Positions 56,859-64,000 of a stretch of 64,000 nucleotides of DNA are shown piece after piece. The position numbers and the translations under genes were made by a program. Source of the stretch: Mesorhizobium sp. B2-4-15 (GTDB lineage Bacteria > Pseudomonadota > Alphaproteobacteria > Rhizobiales > Rhizobiaceae). Position 1 is the stretch's first letter; each line of letters begins with the position of its first letter. Location: NCBI RefSeq assembly GCF_006658505.1, contig NZ_VFUZ01000004.1, positions 248,001 to 312,000 of the forward strand. The letters run 5' to 3'. The notes beneath the pieces are model-generated. The model had not been told where the DNA came from. It worked only from the letters and a program-made list of their open reading frames with translations, and did not search any database.

Positions 56859-58046
56859 CTACCTTTCCACCAGCGCCATCTTGGCGTTGACGACGTTCAT
56901 GACGGCCGAGGTCACAAGGCTGAGTATGAGGTAGGCGACCATCATGATCAGCACGCCTTCGACCGCCTGTCCGGTCTGGTTGAGCACGGTGCCGGCGGTC
57001 GCCGTCAGGTCCGGATAGCCGATGGCGATCGCCAGCGACGAGTTCTTGGTCAGGTTGAGATACTGGCTGGTCAGCGGCGGGATCACGATGCGCATGGCCT
57101 GCGGCACCACGACCAGCCGCAAAATCGGCCCCGAGCGTAAGCCCAGGGCGCCGGCCGCCTCGGTCTGACCTTTGCTGACCCCCCTGATGCCGGCACGCAC
57201 GATCTCGGCGATAAAGGCCGCCGTGTAGCAGGACAGAGCCAGATAGAGCGACAGGAACTCCGGCTTGACCTGGAAGCCGCCGGTCAGGTTGAAGGTCGAC
57301 TGTTTCGGCAGATCAAAGGTGAGCGGCATTCCGCTGAGCAGGAAAGCGAGCAGCGGCAAGCCAACGATCAGCGCGACGGATGTCCAGAACACCGGGAATT
57401 GCTGGCCCGTCGCCATCTGGCGCTGGCGCGCCCTGCGGGCGACGAACCATGCCATGGCAACAGCCACGACGAACGCCACCAGGATCAGCCAGGAACCTTC
57501 GCCCCAGATGGTGCGCGGAAAATAGAAGCCGCGCTGGTTGAGGAAGGAACCAAACGGCAGATGGATACTGTCACGTGGCGCCGGCAGCACGGCAAGCACG
57601 CCGGAATACCAGAAGAAGATGACCAGCAGCGGCGGGATGTTGCGGAAGACCTCAACATAGACCGTGCAGATCTTCTGGATCAGCCAGTTCTGCGACAGGC
57701 GGCCGATACCGATGACGAAGCCGATGATGGTGGCGGTGATGACGCCGGCGACGGCGACGATGATCGTGTTGATCAGGCCGACGACGATGGCGCGGCCATA
57801 AGTATCGTCAGACGTGTAGGCGATCGGCGTGTCCGAGATATCGAACCCGGCACGCCCTTTGAGGAAGCCGAAACCGGAGGCGATGTGAAGGCGCTGCAGA
57901 TTGTCGATGACATTCTGCACGATCCACCACACAGAGCCGAACAGAACGATGACGACAAGCGTCTGGAAGAAGAGACTACGGACTTTCGGATCATTGACGA
58001 AGGAAGCCCGATTGGACTCCTCGCGAAGAACTTCCTGCGATGCCAT
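56859..58046 (-). CDS. aapQ: General L-amino-acid ABC transporter permease AapQ
   Basis: A 395-residue permease. A first membrane helix ([20 protein letters not shown]) is followed by the large periplasmic loop characteristic of AapQ/BztB. The EAA coupling loop is [20 protein letters not shown], then [20 protein letters not shown]. It forms the channel with AapM. The ATG at 58046 ([11 protein letters not shown]) is the conserved start. The binding-protein gene stops 63 bases upstream. Confidence 0.96.
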   Translation of the reverse strand: MASQEVLREESNRASFVNDPKVRSLFFQTLVVIVLFGSVWWIVQNVIDNLQRLHIASGFGFLKGRAGFDISDTPIAYTSDDTYGRAIVVGLINTIIVAVAGVITATIIGFVIGIGRLSQNWLIQKICTVYVEVFRNIPPLLVIFFWYSGVLAVLPAPRDSIHLPFGSFLNQRGFYFPRTIWGEGSWLILVAFVVAVAMAWFVARRARQRQMATGQQFPVFWTSVALIVGLPLLAFLLSGMPLTFDLPKQSTFNLTGGFQVKPEFLSLYLALSCYTAAFIAEIVRAGIRGVSKGQTEAAGALGLRSGPILRLVVVPQAMRIVIPPLTSQYLNLTKNSSLAIAIGYPDLTATAGTVLNQTGQAVEGVLIMMVAYLILSLVTSAVMNVVNAKMALVER

Positions 58047-58109
58047 TCGACCGTCCCCTGGAAAGAGAAACCGGGAGGCAGATGATATGCCTCCCGGATC
58101 ACATTTCAA

Positions 58110-59138
58110 TCAGCGGATCGGCGGAGCGTATTGCAGGCCGCCCTTGGTCCACAGCGCATTGATGCCGCGGGCGATCTTGAGCGGGCTGCCCGAGCCGACA
58201 TTCTTGTCGAACATTTCGCCGTAATTGCCGACAGCCTTGACGATGTTGACGACCCAGTCATTGGAGACACCGAGATCGGTGCCGATCTTGGTGTCGGCTT
58301 CCTGGCCGAGCACGCGCTTGATCTCGGGGCTCGCGGAGTTCTTCATCTCATCGACATTGGCCTTGGTGATGCCGAGTTCCTCGGCATCGAGCAGCGCGAA
58401 ATAGGTCCACTTGACGATGTGGTACCACTGGTCGTCGCCCTGGCGCACCGCCGGTCCGAGGGGCTCCTTGGAGATGATCTCGGGCAGCACGACGTGATCG
58501 GCCGGCGAGCCCAGCGTCAGGCGGATGCCGTAGAGGCCCGACTGGTCGGTGGTGTAGACATCGCAGCGGCCGGCATCATAGGCGGCATTGACCTCTTCGA
58601 GCTTCTCGAAGACGACCGGATTGTACTCCATCTTGTTCGCCTTGAAGTAGTCGGCGAGATTGAGCTCGGTGGTGGTACCGCTCTGCACGCAGACGGCGGC
58701 GCCCGAAAGCTGGAGCGCCGAATTGACGCCCGGCAGTTTCTTGGCGTTGATCATGAAACCCTGGCCGTCATAATAGGTGGTGCCGACGAAATTCAGGCCA
58801 AGTGCTGTGTCGCGGTTGATGGTCCAGGTGGTGTTGCGCGACAGGACGTCGACCTCGCCGGACTGCAGGGCGGTGAAGCGCTCCTTGGCGCTGAGCGGCG
58901 TGAACTTGACCTTGGTGCCGTCACCGAAGACAGCGGCTGCAACGGCGCGGCAGAAATCCGCGTCGATGCCTTGCCAGTCACCCTTGTCGTCCGGCGCCGA
59001 GAAGCCGGCCAAACCGGTCGAGACGCCACACTGGATGAAGCCCTTCGCCTTGACGGTGTCGAGCGTGCTAGCCGATGCGGCCGACGCCATAAACCCCAGC
59101 GTGGCGGCGCCAAGAATGCCGAAAGCAATATGTTTCAT
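58110..59138 (-). CDS. aapJ: General L-amino-acid ABC transporter binding protein AapJ
   Basis: A 342-residue periplasmic protein. The signal peptide is MKHIAFGILGAATLGFMASAASA. The amino-acid-binding module is LDTVKAKGFIQCGVSTGLAGF, WQGIDADFCRAVAAAVFGD, and VDVLSRNTTWTINRDTALGL. AapJ gives the transporter its broad specificity and is also needed for symbiotic nitrogen fixation in pea. The ATG at 59138 is the conserved start. The 388 bases upstream (59139-59526) hold no gene that I can support and should contain the operon promoter. Confidence 0.97.
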   Translation of the reverse strand: MKHIAFGILGAATLGFMASAASASTLDTVKAKGFIQCGVSTGLAGFSAPDDKGDWQGIDADFCRAVAAAVFGDGTKVKFTPLSAKERFTALQSGEVDVLSRNTTWTINRDTALGLNFVGTTYYDGQGFMINAKKLPGVNSALQLSGAAVCVQSGTTTELNLADYFKANKMEYNPVVFEKLEEVNAAYDAGRCDVYTTDQSGLYGIRLTLGSPADHVVLPEIISKEPLGPAVRQGDDQWYHIVKWTYFALLDAEELGITKANVDEMKNSASPEIKRVLGQEADTKIGTDLGVSNDWVVNIVKAVGNYGEMFDKNVGSGSPLKIARGINALWTKGGLQYAPPIR

Positions 59139-59526
59139 GACCCACAGACCCTTTTCTCTGTTTTTCAGGCAAACCCTGATCTTTTTTCCCGTGTGAACGC
59201 AGCTCCCATCCCGGCCCATTCCCGGAACCCCGCATCGCAACCGACGCGCTGCCTCCCATTCACGGACGGCATCGAAGGCGATAATTCCCGTGAGGTCAAG
59301 GGAAATGACCGAATCCGAACGTGTTTGAAAATCGATTGCCCTGTTTGCCTGAATTGCAGACAAACGCACCCGCAATTTGATCAGAGAGCAAATAAAGTCG
59401 GCAAAGCGCATTCAACACAATGCGGGGCCGCGGTAGCGAAATCCATCTTGGCAATAGCTTTGGCGCTACTGATCTGGACGCGCAATGAATTGGCCCTTCC
59501 GAAGACTGTCGCCAGGGCTGCGCCCT

Positions 59527-59722
59527 TAGAATGCGCGAGACAGGAGCCTCGTCCCGGCCGCCGCCATCAACGCGCCGGAAATGGGCGAGATCAACAGGGT
59601 CGCGGCTGTCTTTCCCCGGGGGAGACGAGGATGGCGGCACCGGCGATCCACAGCATATTCATGACGCCGATGACGAACAGCAGAGCCATCAGCACCACGC
59701 GGCTGGCCGGCCAGGTCGGCGT
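59527..59722 (-). pseudogene. Remnant of a DUF2182 metal-binding membrane protein
   Basis: The minus-strand frame reads SRVVLMALLFVIGVMNMLWI, AGAAILVSPGE and then a stop. A second frame continues ISGALMAAAGTRLLSRAF. The block LMALLFVIGVMNMLW is the DUF2182 hallmark, followed in intact proteins by a short loop and a last membrane helix, as in the second frame. The start is missing and one frameshift is present, so the gene is dead. The boundaries are approximate. Confidence 0.6.
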
Positions 59723-59848
59723 CTGGCCGCGATGCCAGTCCGCTGGAGAATTGGCACATTCGAAGTCCATTCCTGGCGGGTGCTGGGCTGTTGCACGGCC
59801 CGTGACGCCGCACTATGGCTAGCGCCCTATCAAACAAGGCGAAGAAGA

Positions 59849-61030
59849 ATGGCGAAAGACGGCAGCGAGCAGGGTTACGGCAAGGTGGGCATCAACACGC
59901 GGCTTGCCCATTCGGGCAACAACCCGCATGACTATTTCGGCTTCGTCAATCCGCCGGTTGTGCATGCCTCCACCGTGCTGTTCCGCAATGCCGAAGCAAT
60001 GGTGGGACGCAGCCAGAAATACACTTACGGCACGCGCGGCACGCCGACGACGGATGCCCTTGCCCACGCCGTCGACGCGCTGGAGGGATCCGCCGGCACC
60101 ATCGTGGTGCCGTCTGGCCTGGCAGCGGTGACCGTTCCGCTACTCGCCTTCCTATCGGCTGGCGATCATCTCCTGATCGTCGATTCCGTCTACCATCCGA
60201 CCCGCAATTTCGCCGACACGATGCTGAAGCGCCTCGGCGTCGAGGTGGAGTATTATGATCCCCATATCGGTTCAGGCATCACCGCCTTGATCAAGCCCAA
60301 CACCAGGGTCGTGTTCACGGAATCGCCGGCTTCCAACACGTTCGAGGTGCAGGACATCCCGGCGATCGCCAAGGCGGCGCGTGCCGCCGGCGCTATCGTG
60401 ATGATGGACAATACCTGGGCGACACCGCTCTATTTCCGGCCGCTCGACCATGGCGTCGACATCTCCATCCATGCGGCAACCAAATATCCGGCCGGCCATT
60501 CCGACGTGCTGCTTGGCACGGTCTCGGCCACTGAGAGCTGCTGGGAGCAACTTTATGAGAGCTTTTGCACGCTTGGTTGCTGCGCGGGCCCCGACGATGT
60601 CTACCAGGTGCTGCGCGGCCTGCGGACCATGGGCGTGCGCCTGGAGCATCACCAGCGCAGCGCACTCGCCATCGCGTCGTGGCTCGAAGGCCAGAAGGGC
60701 GTGGCGCGCGTGCTTCACCCCGCCCTTCCCAGCCACCCGGACCATGGCCTATGGAAGCGCGACTTCACCGGTTCGAGCGGCATCTTTTCGATCGTGCTTG
60801 CCGGAGGCGGCCAGAAAGAACAGCACGCGTTCCTCGACGCGTTGCAGATCTTCGGGCTCGGCTATTCCTGGGGTGGGTATGAGAGCCTTGCGGTGCCGGT
60901 CTGGCTCAGCGACCGCGTTGTTGCAACGGCCCCTTATGAAGGTCCGTTGATCCGCCTGCAGATCGGCCTTGAGGATGTCGACGACCTGAAAACCGACATC
61001 ATGCGCGGCCTGGCCGCAGCCGCCGCCTGA
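59849..61030 (+). CDS. metC: Cystathionine beta-lyase
   Basis: A 393-residue Cys/Met-metabolism PLP enzyme. It shows VNPPVVHASTVLF, the substrate-binding YTYGTRGTPT, VVPSGLAAVTVPLLAF, and the PLP-lysine motif SIHAATKYPAGHSDVLLG with the Schiff-base Lys. The C-terminus includes FGLGYSWGGYESLAVP. It cleaves cystathionine to homocysteine in methionine synthesis, and possibly other cysteine conjugates. Closely related MetB/MetZ enzymes cannot be wholly excluded, but the SWGGYESL block favours MetC. The ATG is at 59849. Confidence 0.9.
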   Translation: MAKDGSEQGYGKVGINTRLAHSGNNPHDYFGFVNPPVVHASTVLFRNAEAMVGRSQKYTYGTRGTPTTDALAHAVDALEGSAGTIVVPSGLAAVTVPLLAFLSAGDHLLIVDSVYHPTRNFADTMLKRLGVEVEYYDPHIGSGITALIKPNTRVVFTESPASNTFEVQDIPAIAKAARAAGAIVMMDNTWATPLYFRPLDHGVDISIHAATKYPAGHSDVLLGTVSATESCWEQLYESFCTLGCCAGPDDVYQVLRGLRTMGVRLEHHQRSALAIASWLEGQKGVARVLHPALPSHPDHGLWKRDFTGSSGIFSIVLAGGGQKEQHAFLDALQIFGLGYSWGGYESLAVPVWLSDRVVATAPYEGPLIRLQIGLEDVDDLKTDIMRGLAAAAA

Positions 61031-61260
61031 CCGTCGCATACGAGGCCGACTGCCGGACGGAACGGCAAGAACGACCGCAACATCTTGACGCTGATGACAA
61101 ACCGCGAACCGCTCGCAGCATTCGAGCGGGGATGCCGCGCGCAATATTATTCTCCCGGGTCGTGACTTTCCGGATTTGTTTGACTTTCAAATCCGCGGGT
61201 TCGGCTGCATTGCGTGGTGCACCGGCATCCGCGTTCAACCCACTCGTCACAAGCTTGCCC

Positions 61261-62340
61261 ATGGCCTTTCGTCTTTTTGTCCCCATCCTCGCCGGCGCGA
61301 CGCTGCGTGAACGCATCCTGGCGTGTATCGGCGCCACGATCGGCATCGCGCTGACCGGCGTGATCAGCGGGCTGGCCATGGGTGGCGGCCCGCATGTGGC
61401 CCTGCTGGTGGCGCCGATGGGCGCATCCGCCGTGCTTCTCTTCGCCGTGCCGGCGAGCCCGCTGGCGCAGCCCTGGTCGATCATCGGCGGCAATTCGATA
61501 TCGGCGCTGGTGGGGGTTACCGTGGCGCATTTCGTCCATGATCCGGTCATTGCGTCGGGCCTGGCTGTAGCGCTCGCCATCGCGGCGATGTCGTTCACGC
61601 GCTGCCTGCATCCGCCGGGCGGCGCGGCGGCGCTGACGGGAGTGCTCGGTGGGCCGGCCGTCATCAGCGCGGGCTTCCTGTTTCCTTTCGTGCCGGTGGC
61701 CTTGAATTCGACCATCCTGGTCACGCTCGGTTTCCTCTTCCACAAACTCGCGCGGCGCAACTATCCGCATGTCGCCGCCCCCGCCGCCAACAGCCACGGC
61801 ACCGCCGATCCGCCGGCGCAGCAGCGCGTCGGCTTCCGGCCCGAGGATATCGACGCGGCGCTGACCACCCTCGACGAGACGTTCGACATCGACCGCGACG
61901 ACCTCGAACGGCTGCTGAGACAAGTCGAGTTGCAGGCCATGGTGCGCTCGCACCGGACGCTGCTGTGCAAGGACATTATGTCCCGCGACGTCGTTTCAGT
62001 GCCCGAGCAGGCCACGATCGACGAGGCGCGCCAGCAACTGCTCGATCACAATATCCGCACCTTGCCGGTGGTCGACGCCGAAGCAAGGCTGTTGGGTGCC
62101 GTCGGCCTGCGCGAACTGACAAGAGCCACCGACACCGTGAAGAGTGTTATGCAGAAAGCCGGCACCGCCTCGCCCGAGGCGCCGGCGATGAGCCTGCTGC
62201 CGGTGCTGACCGACGGGCGCAGTCACGCCGTGGTCATCGTCGACGGCGAGCGGCGGATTCTCGGCCTCATCACCCAGACCGACCTTCTGGCGGCGGCCGC
62301 GCGCATGCAGACTGCGGACAAGGGATTGGCGGCGGCGTAA
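61261..62340 (+). CDS. HPP family membrane protein with C-terminal CBS domains
   Basis: A 359-residue protein. Residues 1-170 have four or more membrane helices, with LLVAPMGASAVLLFAVP, NSISALVGVTVAHFVHDPV and the HPP motif in CLHPPGGAAALTGVLGGPA. Residues 235-355 contain two CBS repeats (KDIMSRDVVSVPEQATIDEA, LITQTDLLAAAAR). The family includes putative nitrite transporters of plant plastids and cyanobacteria; CBS domains would sense adenine nucleotides. ATG at 61261; the preceding frame to 61132 is not conserved. It follows metC by 230 bases. Confidence 0.88.
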   Translation: MAFRLFVPILAGATLRERILACIGATIGIALTGVISGLAMGGGPHVALLVAPMGASAVLLFAVPASPLAQPWSIIGGNSISALVGVTVAHFVHDPVIASGLAVALAIAAMSFTRCLHPPGGAAALTGVLGGPAVISAGFLFPFVPVALNSTILVTLGFLFHKLARRNYPHVAAPAANSHGTADPPAQQRVGFRPEDIDAALTTLDETFDIDRDDLERLLRQVELQAMVRSHRTLLCKDIMSRDVVSVPEQATIDEARQQLLDHNIRTLPVVDAEARLLGAVGLRELTRATDTVKSVMQKAGTASPEAPAMSLLPVLTDGRSHAVVIVDGERRILGLITQTDLLAAAARMQTADKGLAAA

Positions 62341-62702
62341 AAATAGCGATGCCGCCACGGCGGGAGCGGTCGATGTTTCTGCCGCCTCCAACCCAAGATG
62401 AAAGGCCATGTCGGCGTGTCGCCCTGACCCGCGGGCGCTCGATTTACAGCGAAGCACGCCTGGCCTCGTCGCGCCGGGCGGCATGCGTCCATGAGTCATC
62501 ATGGCTCGGCCTGCGCCGCTCGATCCTGGCGTCGGGTTCTTGGTGCAGATCCTTGGTCCGGTCATGCGGGTGCGTCGGGAATCGTGCTGCTGATCGACGG
62601 TAGCTTTTCGATCATGCTGATCCATCGCAATCCCGACTCCATCGAAGCCGCCGGGCGGGCTGCGGCACTGCTGGTCAGGGCGTGGATTCCAGGCAGCCGG
62701 GT
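62341..62702. other. Gap with possible gene remnant
   Basis: A 362-base stretch. A plus-strand frame ending at 62706 reads GIVLLIDGSFSIMLIHRNPD and SIEAAGRAAALLVRAWIPG, which has the look of the final helix of a regulator (TetR-type C-termini are similar) or the end of another enzyme. It has no plausible start and its 5' part is out of frame. I do not call a gene. Confidence 0.3.
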
Positions 62703-63929
62703 CTAGAGTCCGAGCGCCAGCCACGCCGTGCCGACGACGAGCGTTGTCAGTGTCAACGGCAGGCCGACCTTGAAGAAAGCGCCGAAGGAAAGCGGCGTGC
62801 CCGCCGCCTTGGCCTGCTCGGCGACGATCAGATTGGCGACCGAGCCGAGCAGGGTGAAATTGCCGGCCAGCGTCGAGCTCATGGCGACCACCAGCCAGGC
62901 ACGCTCCGGGTTCTCCAGGCCGGGTATGAACGGCCGCAGTGCCAGCACTGCCGGAACATTACTCATGATATTCGAGAGTACCGCTGTGAAGCCGGATAGC
63001 CGCCAGACGTCGTCCAGGCCGAGATTCCTGGCCGAGGCGATGATATCGGGCGTCAGCAGCGTCCTTTCGGCGCCGGCAACCACCACGAACAGGCCGGCGA
63101 ACATGAACAGCAGCGGCCCATCGATCTCGCGATAGATGCGTTCCGGCTTGATGGCGCGTGTGAGTAGGAGAATGGCGCCGCCGATCAAGGCTGCCTTGGC
63201 AACGGGAACGCCGGCGAAGAAGGCAATGGCCAACCCGATGCAGACAATCACGGCCTTCAGCACTTGCCCGCGATGCATGCGGCCGCGCGAGACATGGGGC
63301 GTCAATTGGGCGGTGCGGGTGAATTCGGCCCGGTAGACGATGCGCACGATGACAATGACCGCGACAAGGCCGAACAAGGCGACCGGCGCCAGCGCCGCCG
63401 AAAAGGCCGGATAGGAAATGCCCGACAGCGCCCCGATGACCATGTTCTGCGGATTACCGGTAATGGTGGCGACACTGCCGCAGTTCGATGCCGTGGCGGT
63501 GGCGATCAGATAGGGAACCGGGTTGCGGTTGATGACCCGGGTGACGTGGACGACGATCGGCGCCATGACCAGACAGATGGCGTCGTTGACCAGGAAGGCC
63601 GAGAGCACGCCGGTCAGCAGCGTCACCATCACCAGGAGCATGAAGGGCGCATGCGCATGCTCGATGGCGATGGCGCCAAGGCCGCGGAAGGCGCCCGACA
63701 CCTTCAGATGCGCCACCACGATCATCATGCCGAGGAGAAGCGTGATGGTGTCGAAATTGATGGCGCGGTAGGCGTCCTCCATGCTGACCGCGCCGATGGC
63801 GATCATCGCCGCGCCGCCAAGCAGCGCAATGCCCGCCCGATCAAGGCGCAGACCTGGTATGCGGCCGATGGCGACGCCGGCATAGGTGAGGACCAGGATC
63901 AGCAGTGCCGCGGCGCCCATTAGTGTCAT
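62703..63929 (-). CDS. ArsB/NhaD-type anion transporter
   Basis: A 408-residue ion-transporter-superfamily protein with about eleven membrane segments. The motifs FLVNDAICLVMAPIVVHVTR, SNCGSVATITGNPQNMVIGA and LLGSVANLIVAEQA mark the two pseudo-symmetric halves of ArsB/NhaD permeases. The substrate may be arsenite, sodium/proton or dicarboxylate; no arsenic genes are adjacent. The start at 63929 (MTLMGAAALLIL) is set by the first membrane helix. The frame is open to 63986. The upstream region continues beyond the window edge. Confidence 0.85.
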   Translation of the reverse strand: MTLMGAAALLILVLTYAGVAIGRIPGLRLDRAGIALLGGAAMIAIGAVSMEDAYRAINFDTITLLLGMMIVVAHLKVSGAFRGLGAIAIEHAHAPFMLLVMVTLLTGVLSAFLVNDAICLVMAPIVVHVTRVINRNPVPYLIATATASNCGSVATITGNPQNMVIGALSGISYPAFSAALAPVALFGLVAVIVIVRIVYRAEFTRTAQLTPHVSRGRMHRGQVLKAVIVCIGLAIAFFAGVPVAKAALIGGAILLLTRAIKPERIYREIDGPLLFMFAGLFVVVAGAERTLLTPDIIASARNLGLDDVWRLSGFTAVLSNIMSNVPAVLALRPFIPGLENPERAWLVVAMSSTLAGNFTLLGSVANLIVAEQAKAAGTPLSFGAFFKVGLPLTLTTLVVGTAWLALGL

Positions 63930-64000
63930 CGGTAGAAGCCCTGCTCGATCTGTTTGCGCACCGATGCCGGACGCCCCGCGATTCACCCGACGAAAAGCCT

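Noticed and set aside
54869..59138. Possible assignment of the transporter to the BztABCD glutamate system
   Set aside because: The rhizobial context, long AapM and AapQ N-termini and gene order J-Q-M-P favour Aap; Bzt is the homologous system in Rhodobacter.

Overview
The window looks like chromosome of a Mesorhizobium-like alphaproteobacterium (Hyphomicrobiales, Phyllobacteriaceae). This is inferred from the high GC content, the aapJQMP general amino-acid transporter, the rhizobial protein sequences, the order ribF / HAD hydrolase / ileS / lipoprotein / RsuA-RluB-type pseudouridine synthase / rsmD / M16 peptidase pair, and several copies of dispersed palindromic intergenic elements. Most of it is ordinary housekeeping and accessory chromosome. 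I see no prophage, insertion sequence, CRISPR array, rRNA or tRNA gene.

Layout. 1-2.8 kb: 3' part of pmbA, a VOC protein, and divergent epmA and efp (elongation factor P and its lysyl-transferase). 2.9-6.1 kb: glycan-modification genes (GT2-TPR glycosyltransferase, TylF-type methyltransferase, a second methyltransferase). 6.1-12.5 kb: a leftward run with patatin lipase, two M16 peptidases, rsmD and a pseudouridine synthase with long repetitive basic tails. 12.6-21 kb: tadA, a lipoprotein, ileS, a MipA-type porin, HdeD, ribF and a HAD hydrolase. 21-24.2 kb: a decayed TadG-like gene, a LysE exporter, a DUF2189 membrane protein and a CAP lipoprotein. 24.4-28 kb: a MarR-EmrA-EmrB efflux operon whose 3' end has been copied into a 41-bp tandem repeat. 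28.1-31.7 kb: a cobalamin-riboswitch operon (DUF1636 protein, ABC ATPase, binding protein, FecCD permease). 32-35 kb: MarR-GNAT fusion, racemase/aldolase remnant, ATP-grasp protein and methyltransferase. 35-37.2 kb: groESL behind a CIRCE operator. 37.2-45.7 kb: small regulators and enzymes (TetR, SnoaL-like, LysE, a three-gene small-protein operon, ArsR/SRPBCC-YCII, SDR, GST, CsbD, TetR, GT90). 46-54.8 kb: fumC, two DoxX proteins, ppx-ppk, a zinc-finger protein, an FAD monooxygenase and a TIGR02117-type protein. 54.8-59.1 kb: aapJQMP. 59.5-64 kb: DUF2182 remnant, metC, HPP-CBS protein and an ArsB/NhaD-type permease.

Functional links: EpmA acts on EF-P Lys34. The riboswitch operon should import cobalamin, cobalt or a corrinoid when B12 is low. 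Ppk and Ppx make and degrade polyphosphate from overlapping genes. AapJQMP imports a wide range of L-amino acids. HrcA presumably represses groESL through CIRCE.

The less ordinary items are four degraded gene remnants (TadG, D-threonine-aldolase-like, OsmC, DUF2182), the tandem repeat that regenerates a stop codon, two fusion proteins (MarR-GNAT, SRPBCC-YCII), an unannotated 53-residue basic protein, and palindromic elements that abut stop codons. I did not find a clearly novel multi-gene system.
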